A DNA stretch of 60,488 nt from an uncultured Atopobiaceae bacterium (GTDB taxonomy: Bacteria; Actinomycetota; Coriobacteriia; Coriobacteriales; Atopobiaceae): positions 1 through 60,488 of the forward strand of contig CANQFP010000003.1 in NCBI GenBank assembly GCA_947599965.1, given 5' to 3'. Shown here one piece after another: positions 50,704 through 58,338 of this stretch. Within the stretch, counting starts at the first letter, position 1; every line of letters starts with the position of its first letter. The notes beneath the pieces were generated by a model. It did not search any database. It was given only the letters and a program-made list of their open reading frames with translations, and had not been told where the DNA came from. A program made the translations under genes and the position numbers.

Positions 50704-52068
50704 CTGGCCGATTTCACCGATAGAGTGCACATCCACGTGAAGGCGGGGGATGGCGGCGCCGGCTGCCTCTCCTTCCGGCGCGAGGCGCACGTGCCCAAAG
50801 GCGGCCCCGACGGCGGCGACGGAGGCGACGGAGGTTCGGTCATCCTCGTGGCCGACCCCCAGAAGTCCTCGCTCGTCGACTACCGCTACCAACACCACTT
50901 CTCCGCCGAGCGCGGCACCCACGGCCAGGGCGCCCGCAAGCACGGCAAGGACGGCGAGGATCTCATCCTGCCCGTGCCGTTGGGAACGCAGGTGCGCGCC
51001 CTCGACGAGCGGACCATGGAGCCCGTCGCCGAACTCGGCGACCTCACCCGAGCGGGCGAGCGCCTCGAGGTGGCGCGCGGTGGCAAGGGCGGCTACGGCA
51101 ACCCGCACTTCGTGACGAGCGTGCGCCGGGCGCCGGCCTTCGCCGAGCGCGGCGAGCCGGGCAAGGAGCTCTGGATCGAGCTCGAGATGAAGCTCATGGC
51201 CGATGCGGCGCTCGTCGGGATGCCGTCGGTGGGGAAGTCCTCGCTCGTGGCGGCCATGTCGAAGGCGCGCCCGAAGGTGGCGAGCTATCCCTTCACGACG
51301 CTCATCCCGAGCCTCGGCGCCGTGCGCACCGAGGACTACGACTACGTGGTGGCCGACGTGCCCGGCCTCATCGAGGGCGCGAGCGCGGGGCGCGGCCTCG
51401 GCCACGACTTCCTCCGCCACATCGAGCGCTGCTCCGTGATCGTCCACGTCGTGGACGCGACGGGCGGCTTCGAGGGGCGCAACCCCGTGGCCGACCTCGA
51501 GACCATCGACGTCGAGCTCGCCACCTACGATTCCGAGCTCGCCACGAGGCCGCAGGTGATCGTGGCGAACAAGGTGGACATGCCCGAAAGCGCTCAGGCC
51601 GTGGCCGCCGTCGCCGCCAAGGCGGCCGAGCTCGAGCGCCCCTTCTTCGCCGTCTCCGCGCTCACCGGCCAAGGCATCCCCGCCCTGAAACAGGCGCTCG
51701 GCGCCCTCGTCTTCGAGGAGCGCGCGAGGAGGGTGGCTGAGCTCGCGGACGCCGAGGAGCCCTACGAGCGCATCTGGCGGGGCGCGCGCAGAAGCGACGA
51801 GCCCCCCTTCACGCTCGTGCGCGAGGAGGACGGCTGGCGCATCGGCGGCGAGAGGCCCGAGCGGTGGGTGGTCCAGACCGATTGGGATAACGACGAAGCC
51901 GTGGCCTACCTCCAAAGTCGTTTCGCGCGCCTCGGCATCGACGACGCCCTCGCCGAAGCCGGCGCCGAAAACGGCGACGAGGTGCGCATCCTCGACATCG
52001 CCTTCGACTACGTCGGGCCCCGAGAGCTCGCGGACGATGAGCTCGATGGCGCGGAGGGGAGACGATGA
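50704..52068 (+). CDS. obgE: Obg-family GTPase with apparent CTG start
   Basis: A 454-residue essential ribosome-assembly GTPase. The glycine-rich Obg fold (about 5-158: HVKAGDGGAGCLSFRRE, GGPDGGDGGDGG), the G domain with Walker A GMPSVGKS, DVPG (G3), NKVD (G4) and SALTG (G5), and a C-terminal OCT domain (about 365-440) are complete. Alignment with the family N-terminus places the start at residue L of LADFTDRVHIHV, encoded by CTG 50704 and preceded by AGAAGGA. The next in-frame GTG (50725) would cut into the fold and has no ribosome-binding site. Its stop overlaps proB. Confidence 0.92.
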   Translation: MADFTDRVHIHVKAGDGGAGCLSFRREAHVPKGGPDGGDGGDGGSVILVADPQKSSLVDYRYQHHFSAERGTHGQGARKHGKDGEDLILPVPLGTQVRALDERTMEPVAELGDLTRAGERLEVARGGKGGYGNPHFVTSVRRAPAFAERGEPGKELWIELEMKLMADAALVGMPSVGKSSLVAAMSKARPKVASYPFTTLIPSLGAVRTEDYDYVVADVPGLIEGASAGRGLGHDFLRHIERCSVIVHVVDATGGFEGRNPVADLETIDVELATYDSELATRPQVIVANKVDMPESAQAVAAVAAKAAELERPFFAVSALTGQGIPALKQALGALVFEERARRVAELADAEEPYERIWRGARRSDEPPFTLVREEDGWRIGGERPERWVVQTDWDNDEAVAYLQSRFARLGIDDALAEAGAENGDEVRILDIAFDYVGPRELADDELDGAEGRR

Positions 52069-53192
52069 GCCGCGGGCACCGCGAGTATCTCGACCATGTG
52101 GTCGTCTGCAAGGTGGGGAGCTCCTCGCTCGTGGACGAGGAAGGGGCCTTCGACGGTTCGCAGGTGGCGGCCATCGCCCGCGAGGCGGCCGAGATCGCCC
52201 GGGGCGGATGGCGGCCCATCATCGTCTCCTCGGGTGCCGTGGCCGTGGGCATGGGGCGCCTCGGGCTCGCGTCCCGGCCGCGCGACATCCCCGGGCTCCA
52301 GGCGGCCGCGGCCGCCGGCCAAGCGGCGCTCACCGAGGCCTACGCCCGGGAGCTCGCCCGGTTCGACCTTCCCTGCGCCCAGGTGCTCCTCAACCGGCGC
52401 GATGTCGTGGATCGCGAGAGCTACCTGCACATTCGCCATACGTTCGAGCGCCTGCTCGAGCTCGGGGTCGTGGCCATCGTGAACGAGAACGACACGACGA
52501 GCGTGACCGAGTTCTCCTTCGGTGACAACGACCTCCTCGGCGCCATCGTGGCCACGCTCGTCGGGGCCGAGCGCTACGTCATCCTCACCGACATCGACGG
52601 CCTCTACACGGCCGATCCCTCCAAGAACGAAGGAGCCCGGCGCATCGAGCGCGTGGAGGCCATCGACGACGATGTGCTCGCGCTCGCGGGGGAGAGCGCC
52701 TCGGGCATCGGCACCGGCGGCATGCGCTCGAAGCTCTCCGCGGCTCGCGCGCTCATGGCGGCGGGCATTCCCACGGCCATCGTGAGCGGACGCGACCCCG
52801 GCGCGCTCTCGGCGGCGGTGGCGGGGGAGGTGCGCGGGACGCTCTTCGCCGCATCCGAGGAGCTCCACGAGCCTGCGCGCAAGCTCTGGATCGCCCTCGC
52901 CGGCGTGCCGAAGGGCACGATCGTCGTGGACGAGGGAGCCGCGAGGGCCCTGGTGGAGGGTGGTGCCTCGCTTTTGCCCGTGGGCGTTTCCGGCGTCGAG
53001 GGGGTCTTCGATGCCGGCGACGTGGTCTCGGTCGTCGACCGAGACGGCCGCCTCATCGCGCGCGGCGTCTCGCGCTACAGCGCCGAGGAGCTCGCCAAGG
53101 CGCGTGGCCTCAAGCTGGACGTCGTGGCGCGTTTCCTGCCCGCCAAGGCCGACGTCCCGGCCATTCACCGAGACGAGCTCCTCGTCTTCTAG
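52065..53192 (+). CDS. proB: Glutamate 5-kinase
   Basis: A 375-residue first enzyme of proline synthesis. The kinase domain has VVCKVGSSSLVD, IVSSGAVAVGMGRLG, NENDTTSV and GTGGMRSKLSAAR. Residues about 280-370 form a C-terminal PUA domain (GTIVVDEGAARAL). ATG overlaps the obgE stop, so the pair is translationally coupled. proA is not visible next to it. Confidence 0.97.
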   Translation: MSRGHREYLDHVVVCKVGSSSLVDEEGAFDGSQVAAIAREAAEIARGGWRPIIVSSGAVAVGMGRLGLASRPRDIPGLQAAAAAGQAALTEAYARELARFDLPCAQVLLNRRDVVDRESYLHIRHTFERLLELGVVAIVNENDTTSVTEFSFGDNDLLGAIVATLVGAERYVILTDIDGLYTADPSKNEGARRIERVEAIDDDVLALAGESASGIGTGGMRSKLSAARALMAAGIPTAIVSGRDPGALSAAVAGEVRGTLFAASEELHEPARKLWIALAGVPKGTIVVDEGAARALVEGGASLLPVGVSGVEGVFDAGDVVSVVDRDGRLIARGVSRYSAEELAKARGLKLDVVARFLPAKADVPAIHRDELLVF

Positions 53193-53213
53193 CGCTCTCG
53201 CGTGGATTTGCCG

Positions 53214-53879
53214 CTACCAGGCGGCGCGACCCTCCCAGGCCATGTTCCAGAAGCCGAGCTCGTAGCGCGAGCAGGCGATGAAGATCTCCTCGAGGTGGGC
53301 GAGCTGCTTCTCCGTGTAGTCGGCGGTGAGCGCGTCAAGGGCCTCGGTGAGCTCGACGTTGTAGTCGTGGTAGTCGTCGGCGTAGGACGTCACCCACTGC
53401 CCGTAGAACTCGTCCTTGCCGGCCTCGGGGTTGGCTTCGAGGATCTTCCGGGCGATCCACTCGTAGGTGAGCGCGCAGGGCATGAGCGCCGTCAGGATCT
53501 CGGCCTCGCCCTCCTCGTAGGCCACCTTCAGCATGTAGGAGGTGTAGGAGCGGTTCGGCAGCGCGAGCTCCGTCGCCTCCACGGCCGCCTCGGAGAGGCC
53601 GCACTCGGCGATGTAGCCGGTTTGCGTGTCGAGCTCGTACTTCACGAGCATCGCCACGTACTCGGTGAAGAGCCGCATCGTCTCGTTCGAGCGGGCCTTG
53701 GCGATGCCGATGGAGAAGACCCGCGTGTACTCGCGGATGTAGAGGTAGTCCTGGAGGATGTAGTCGAGGAAGCGCTCCTTCTCGAGCGTGCCGTTCTGGA
53801 TCCCGAGGATGAAGGGATGCTCGAGGTAGCGGTCCCATATGGATTGCGAGGCGTTGACGAGACGCTCAGTGGTGCCCAT
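53214..53879 (-). CDS. tenA: Thiaminase II / aminopyrimidine aminohydrolase TenA
   Basis: A 221-residue all-helical TenA protein that salvages degraded thiamin by hydrolysing aminopyrimidines. FLDYILQDYLYIREY, the catalytic Cys in MPCALTYEWIA near residue 137 and the C-terminal YELGFWNMAW are diagnostic. No thi genes or thiamin riboswitch are nearby; only 45 bp separate it from the J-domain gene upstream on the strand. It converges with proB. Confidence 0.93.
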   Translation of the reverse strand: MGTTERLVNASQSIWDRYLEHPFILGIQNGTLEKERFLDYILQDYLYIREYTRVFSIGIAKARSNETMRLFTEYVAMLVKYELDTQTGYIAECGLSEAAVEATELALPNRSYTSYMLKVAYEEGEAEILTALMPCALTYEWIARKILEANPEAGKDEFYGQWVTSYADDYHDYNVELTEALDALTADYTEKQLAHLEEIFIACSRYELGFWNMAWEGRAAW

Positions 53880-53924
53880 GGTTCCTCCTAGCGAAGGTGG
53901 CGAAGTGGAGCTCTCTTTGGGCCC

Positions 53925-54680
53925 CTAGGATAGCGTCCTTTCGCCGTGGACCTTGCGCTCAAGCCAGGCGATGAGCTCCAGGAGGATGAGCTGTATGAAA
54001 TCGGTGATGAAGCCGTTGAAGAGGTTCACGATGGCCAGGGGCACGAGCACGCATTGCCAGAGCAGGAAGTCGAGAAACCCGCCCCGGTAGAGCAGGATGA
54101 AGTGGAAGCCGCCGAAGTTCTGCAGGTAATCGAGCCCGGCGTGCTCGGGTGAGATGAAGAGGAGGAGGATGATCGCGAGGAAGGCGATGCGGAAGGGGAA
54201 GTGTTCGACCACGCGATAGGCGAGGCAATGGCGCGGAGGGGCCGCCTCGGGGTCGGGCTCGGGCGCGGGCTCGGGGGCTCGGGGCGCGCCGGACGGTGTC
54301 TTCGGCACGACGACGGGCGGTTGGGGTTTCGGCTTCGGGGGCGTCCACGTGGAGCTCGAGTGCGAGGGCGAGCCGGCGTGGCCTCCCCGGCTCTGCCCGC
54401 GGTAGCCGGACGCTCCACCGTAGCTCGCCGAACCGCGATAGCTAGAGCCGCCCGAGCTCTCGGCCGTGAGCGTCTTCGCGCCCCGGGAGAAGTAGGCCTT
54501 CAGGTGGGCGTAGGACTCGTTGATGATCGCCATGCGGCGCGTGGCCTCGGCCCTCAGGTGCTCCTGGGGCTGGAGATCGGGGTGCCAGCGGCGCGCTTCG
54601 CGTGCGTAGGCCTTGCGAAGCGCCCGCTGGTCGTAGGTTCCCGTGAGGCCGAGGTAGCGCTCGGCCAATCCCTTGTTCAT
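53925..54680 (-). CDS. Membrane-anchored J-domain protein
   Basis: A 251-residue protein. Residues 1-65 are a J domain (YLGLTGTYDQRALRKAYARE, with HPD at residues 33-35), able in principle to stimulate a DnaK-type ATPase. A Gly/Ser/Tyr- and Pro-rich linker follows (about 75-145), then two hydrophobic segments near 158-178 and 190-225 and a short basic tail. The start MNKGLAER is chosen because upstream sequence does not fit a J domain; no strong ribosome-binding site is visible. No dnaK is adjacent, so it may recruit the chaperone to the membrane. Confidence 0.8.
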   Translation of the reverse strand: MNKGLAERYLGLTGTYDQRALRKAYAREARRWHPDLQPQEHLRAEATRRMAIINESYAHLKAYFSRGAKTLTAESSGGSSYRGSASYGGASGYRGQSRGGHAGSPSHSSSTWTPPKPKPQPPVVVPKTPSGAPRAPEPAPEPDPEAAPPRHCLAYRVVEHFPFRIAFLAIILLLFISPEHAGLDYLQNFGGFHFILLYRGGFLDFLLWQCVLVPLAIVNLFNGFITDFIQLILLELIAWLERKVHGERTLS

Positions 54681-54739
54681 CGCTCGGGCCACAGCCAGAC
54701 CCGAACCGGTCCACGACGCGCGATCTGCGCCGGCATCGC

Positions 54740-56143
54740 CTAGTGGCCCGCCTCGGTGAGCTCGCGTGCCACCGGATCGGTGACGCTCACGCCCTCGGCT
54801 TTGAGCTCGGCGATCACGGGCGCGAATTGCGGCAGGTGGCGCTCGTGGGCGATGAGGAGCTCGTCGAGGACGCGCTTGGCCGTGGCACCCGAGGGGATCT
54901 GCGGGTTCAGGAAGAAGGCCTCGAGGGCGAGCCCGTAGTCGCCCGTCACGGCGGCCTCGCAGACGCAGAGCTCCATGTTCTTCATCACCTGGAGCCATCC
55001 GCGCTCGGCGGGCGGGAGCGGCCCGAAGGCGATGGGCAGCGCACCGGCGGAGCCCACGTGCGCCGAGACCTCCACGACGCAGTCGGCCGGTAGATCGGGC
55101 ACGGCGCCGTTGTTCTGCGTGGAGAGCACGATGTGGGTGTTCGCATTGTTGTAGATGGCGCTGATGGTCTCGCAGGCGGCGTCCGAATAGTGCGCGCCGC
55201 CGCGCTTGGCGAGCTGCTCGGGCTTGTGGTCGAGGTTCGGATCCTTGTAGAGCTCGAAGAGCTCGTCCTCGGTCTTCTTCACCTGCTGGGCGCGCGTGCC
55301 CACCTCGGGATCATCGAACTCCTCGAGGGCGTGGGCGAGCATCTCCTCCTGGCGCCAGTAGTAGCGGTGGTAGCCGCAGGGGATGAGCCCGGCGCGCTTC
55401 ACCTGCTCGGGGAAGAAGCGCACCTGGAAGATGTTCGCCGGCGTGCCGTCGTCGACGTCCGGATCGCACATCTTCTCGATGATGTCCTGCGTGACCTCGT
55501 GGCCGTCGAGGTCGAAGACCCGATGCCAGTGGAAGTGGTTGAGGCCCGCGAACTTGAAGATGAGCTCGTCCGGCTCCTTTCCGATGAGCATCGGCTCTTT
55601 GAGGATCGCGTTCACCGGCACGTTGCAAAGGCCGACGACCTTGTCCCAGTGGCCGTAGCGCACGACGGCCTCCGTGACCATGCCCGAGGGGTTCGTGAAA
55701 TTCACGAGCCAGGCGTCGGGGCAGAGCTCCTTCATGTCCTCCACGATGTCGAGGATCACGGGGATGGTGCGGAAGGCCTTGAGGATGCCGCCCGCGCCGT
55801 TGGTCTCCTGGCCGAGGATGCCAAAGGAGAGCGGGATGCGCTCGTCCTTGATGCGAGCGTAGAGGAGGCCGACCCTGAACTGCGTGGTCACGAAGTCGGC
55901 GCCCGGCAGGGCCTCGCGGCGATCGAGTGTGAGGTGCACCTTCACGTCGTAGGGCGAGGCGTCCCACATGCGCTGGGCCATCTCGCCCACGATGCGCATC
56001 TTCTCCTCGCCCTCGGGGATGTCCACGAGCCAGATCTCGCGGATGGGGAGCTCCTCATAGCGCTTGATGAAGCCCTCCATGAGCTCGGGGGTGTAGCTGG
56101 ATCCGCCGCCGATGGTGACGATCTTCACGGGTTTCTTGGCCAT
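54740..56143 (-). CDS. Glycoside hydrolase family 4, 6-phospho-beta-glucosidase-like
   Basis: A 467-residue NAD- and Mn-dependent glycosidase acting on phosphorylated disaccharides brought in by the PTS. GGGSSYTPELMEGFI (nucleotide region), TNPSGMVTEAVVRY, LCNVPVN (metal Cys near 172) and GLNHFHW (metal His) are diagnostic of the beta-specific subgroup. A strong GGAGGGAGAGGA precedes the ATG. No PTS permease is in the window. It lies downstream of an aldo/keto reductase on the same strand with a 102-bp gap. Confidence 0.94.
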   Translation of the reverse strand: MAKKPVKIVTIGGGSSYTPELMEGFIKRYEELPIREIWLVDIPEGEEKMRIVGEMAQRMWDASPYDVKVHLTLDRREALPGADFVTTQFRVGLLYARIKDERIPLSFGILGQETNGAGGILKAFRTIPVILDIVEDMKELCPDAWLVNFTNPSGMVTEAVVRYGHWDKVVGLCNVPVNAILKEPMLIGKEPDELIFKFAGLNHFHWHRVFDLDGHEVTQDIIEKMCDPDVDDGTPANIFQVRFFPEQVKRAGLIPCGYHRYYWRQEEMLAHALEEFDDPEVGTRAQQVKKTEDELFELYKDPNLDHKPEQLAKRGGAHYSDAACETISAIYNNANTHIVLSTQNNGAVPDLPADCVVEVSAHVGSAGALPIAFGPLPPAERGWLQVMKNMELCVCEAAVTGDYGLALEAFFLNPQIPSGATAKRVLDELLIAHERHLPQFAPVIAELKAEGVSVTDPVARELTEAGH

Positions 56144-56245
56144 GGGGCTTCCTCTCCCTCCTCGGCTCGGCGCATGTGCGACCGAGCGGTTCTCGCTGCC
56201 CCAGTGTCGCACAGTGCCGAGACTCGCACGGGTGGCCGGGGCGCC

Positions 56246-57361
56246 TTACGCCTCCAACTCCTCGACGGCGCGCTTCAGGGTCTCGATGACCTCGATGTGC
56301 TGCGGGCAGATGGCCTCGCAGCTGCCGCAGGCGATGCAATCGGAGGCTCGGCCGCGGCCCTCGACTGCCGCCTCGTAGGCCGCCTTCGCCTCCGCCTTCG
56401 CCAAGCCGGTCGAGAGATCGTTCATCACCGCGAAGATCTCCGGGATGGGGATCTCCCGTGGGCAGCTCGGCGTGCAGTAGTGGCAGGCCGTGCACGGGAT
56501 CTGCTCGGAGAACCCGAGGAAGGTCATCGCGTCGCCGATCACGCGGCGCTCCTCGGCCGAGAGCGGCCGGAAGTCGCGGAAGGTCGCGAGGTTGTCCGCC
56601 ATCTGCTCGGGCGTGGACATGCCCGAGAGCACGGTGAGCACGCCGTCGAGCGATGCCGCGAAGCGAAGCGCCCAGGAGGCGGGGGAGGCGCCGGCGTCCA
56701 CGCTGTGGAAGAGATCCTTCACGCTCACCGGCGGATCGGCCAGGCGCCCTCCCTTCACGGGTTCCATGATCACCACCGGCTTCTCGTGGGCGCGCGCCAC
56801 CTCCCAATTCGCACGGGACTGCACCGTTGGATTCTCCCAGTCGGCGTAGTTGATCTGCAGCTGCACGAACTCGACCTCGGGATGTTCGGTGAGGAGCTCG
56901 TCGAGGAGCTTCGGGCCGCCGTGGAAGGAGAAGCCGATGTGGCGGATGAGCCCCTCGCGCTTCTTCTCGGCCACGAAATCCCAGAGGCCGAAGCGCTCGT
57001 ACTTCTTGTAGTTGGCGTCCATGAGCGAATGGAGCAGGTAGAAGTCCACGTAGCTCAGCTTGGCGCGGTTGAGGCTCTTCTCGAGCTCGCCCTTGGCCAT
57101 CTTCGCCGTGGGCACGGCCGTGGCGAAGAGCTTCGTGGCCACGGTGTAGCTCTCACGCGGATGGCGCTCCACGAGCGCCTTCGCCATCGCCTTCTCGGAG
57201 CCGGGGTAGACGAAGGCGGTGTCGAAGTAGGTGAAGCCCGCGCCGAGGAAGGCATCCACCATGGCCGCGGTCGTGTCCACGTCGATGCCCGCGCCCCGCT
57301 TGGGAAGGCGCATGAGTCCGAATCCGAGTTTCGGGGTGTGTGCGACGTCGATGGGTTCCAT
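56246..57361 (-). CDS. Aldo/keto reductase with two 4Fe-4S ferredoxin motifs
   Basis: A 371-residue protein. Residues 1-270 are an aldo/keto reductase barrel with the tetrad Asp and Tyr in FDTAFVYPG, Lys in ATKLF and His in LLHSL. Residues about 293-360 form a ferredoxin-like module with two CxxCxxCxxxCP motifs (CTACHYCTPSCP and CIACGSCEAICP). These enzymes are common in anaerobes and may pass electrons between ferredoxin and carbonyl substrates. GGAGGAA precedes the ATG. The gene is divergent from a lipoprotein gene. Confidence 0.95.
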   Translation of the reverse strand: MEPIDVAHTPKLGFGLMRLPKRGAGIDVDTTAAMVDAFLGAGFTYFDTAFVYPGSEKAMAKALVERHPRESYTVATKLFATAVPTAKMAKGELEKSLNRAKLSYVDFYLLHSLMDANYKKYERFGLWDFVAEKKREGLIRHIGFSFHGGPKLLDELLTEHPEVEFVQLQINYADWENPTVQSRANWEVARAHEKPVVIMEPVKGGRLADPPVSVKDLFHSVDAGASPASWALRFAASLDGVLTVLSGMSTPEQMADNLATFRDFRPLSAEERRVIGDAMTFLGFSEQIPCTACHYCTPSCPREIPIPEIFAVMNDLSTGLAKAEAKAAYEAAVEGRGRASDCIACGSCEAICPQHIEVIETLKRAVEELEA

Positions 57362-57472
57362 GGTTCCTCCCGTGGACGCGATGAACGCTTGGGCTGAGTG
57401 TAGGGCGCACGGCGAGCGGTTCACCCCGCGCGGCGGAAGGTCATGGCTTTTAGGTTGCCTTTAGGGCGCGCG

Positions 57473-57485
57473 GGGTACCGTACCC
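57473..57485. promoter_or_regulatory. Inverted repeat in divergent promoter region
   Basis: GGGTAC-C-GTACCC has perfect 6-bp arms and lies between the aldo/keto reductase and lipoprotein genes. It is a possible regulator site. Confidence 0.35.
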
Positions 57486-57497
57486 TCAACGAGAACG

Positions 57498-57513
57498 CTT
57501 GGCCGCGGCCAAG
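57498..57513. promoter_or_regulatory. Perfect 16-bp palindrome upstream of lipoprotein
   Basis: CTTGGCCGCGGCCAAG is fully self-complementary and ends 17 bp before the lipoprotein start. It could be an operator or form a hairpin in the mRNA leader controlling translation. Confidence 0.45.
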
Positions 57514-57530
57514 GAACGAGGGGATGGAAC

Positions 57531-58172
57531 ATGAACCTGAGCACAACCACCACACGGCATCTGACGGGTCTCTTCGGCGTGGTCTGCGCACTCGGCGTCG
57601 CCGTGTGCCTCACCGCATGCGGCGCCGTCGTACCCGAGCCCGTCGGCGACGGGCAGACCGAAACCGTACCCGTGGAGGAGACGACGCCGGAGGAGCAGGT
57701 GGAGACGCCCTCCCAGACCGCGCCCGTGACCACCCCCACGAACAGCTCGAACGCGCAGGCGGACCCCGAGGCGGCCAAGCAAGCGCTCGACTTCGAGCTC
57801 ACCCAGTTCGCCAACGGCGATGTCGATGAGATCGACACGCCCACCATCGATCAGCTGGACGATCAGGATCTCCTCACCCCGGCCGTCGTGAGTGCGTGGC
57901 TCTCCGGCTTCAACTTCTCGCTCGGCGAGGCCACGTCCACGAGCACCTACACCGCCACCGTCGACGCCACCATCACCTGCCGAAAGATCGGCGCGGCCTA
58001 CAACTCCGGGAGCCTCACGGCGAACCAGCTGGCAGAGGCACTCTCCACGCTCCAGCCCGAGACGACCACGGTCTCCGTCGAGATGATGCTGGACGACGAC
58101 GGCGAGTGGGAGCCCAGCATGACCGGCTACACGGCGCTGAACGACGCGCTCGTGGGCCCGCTCGCCCGCTAG
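57531..58172 (+). CDS. Secreted lipoprotein of unknown function
   Basis: A 213-residue protein. The signal peptide ends with the lipobox LTAC near residue 30 (hydrophobic core LFGVVCALGVAVCLTA). A Pro/Thr/Glu/Val-rich linker follows, then a small alpha/beta domain from about residue 78 (AKQALDFELTQF, DATITCRKIGAAYNSG) that resembles DUF4878/NTF2-like extracytoplasmic domains. I do not recognise a specific family. GAGGGGATGG precedes the ATG. It is anchored on the outer face of the membrane and divergent from the aldo/keto reductase. Confidence 0.85.
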   Translation: MNLSTTTTRHLTGLFGVVCALGVAVCLTACGAVVPEPVGDGQTETVPVEETTPEEQVETPSQTAPVTTPTNSSNAQADPEAAKQALDFELTQFANGDVDEIDTPTIDQLDDQDLLTPAVVSAWLSGFNFSLGEATSTSTYTATVDATITCRKIGAAYNSGSLTANQLAEALSTLQPETTTVSVEMMLDDDGEWEPSMTGYTALNDALVGPLAR

Positions 58173-58187
58173 GAGCCGTTTTCCTGC

Positions 58188-58210
58188 CGGAGCCGGGCAT
58201 AGTGGCTCCG
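58188..58210 (+). terminator. Possible terminator after lipoprotein
   Basis: CGGAGCC (58188-58194) and GGCTCCG (58204-58210) form a perfect 7-bp stem 16 bp after the stop, without a T-run. Confidence 0.35.
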
Positions 58211-58228
58211 TGAGCCGACGTGACGAAT

Positions 58229-58265
58229 CGTCACCCCTTCGTTGAGATTTGGCGGAGGGGTGACG
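58229..58265. promoter_or_regulatory. Long inverted repeat before surface-protein gene
   Basis: CGTCACCCCT (58229-58238) and AGGGGTGACG (58256-58265) are perfect 10-bp arms around a 17-nt centre, ending 30 bp before the candidate -10 at 58295. Two operator half-sites or an activator site would fit. Confidence 0.45.
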
Positions 58266-58294
58266 TCGTTCTCGGGCGCGGGTGGGCGCTTCCG

Positions 58295-58300
58295 TAGAAT
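58295..58300 (+). promoter_or_regulatory. Candidate -10 for surface-protein gene
   Basis: TAGAAT lies 39 bp before the start ATG. The -35 is poor, in line with activated transcription from the inverted repeat upstream. Confidence 0.4.
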
Positions 58301-58338
58301 GGTGCGATCGTATCGACGAGACAGATTGCGAACCCTAT

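Noticed and set aside
48238-51915. Open frame of over 1,200 codons on the minus strand spanning L21 to ObgE
   Set aside because: It runs antisense to ribosomal protein and Obg genes and in another frame of the serine dehydratase. It contains no recognisable domain.
53880-53924. Possible thiamin riboswitch before tenA
   Set aside because: The gap is 45 bp and lacks the conserved CTGAGA and thi-box core, so a TPP riboswitch does not fit.
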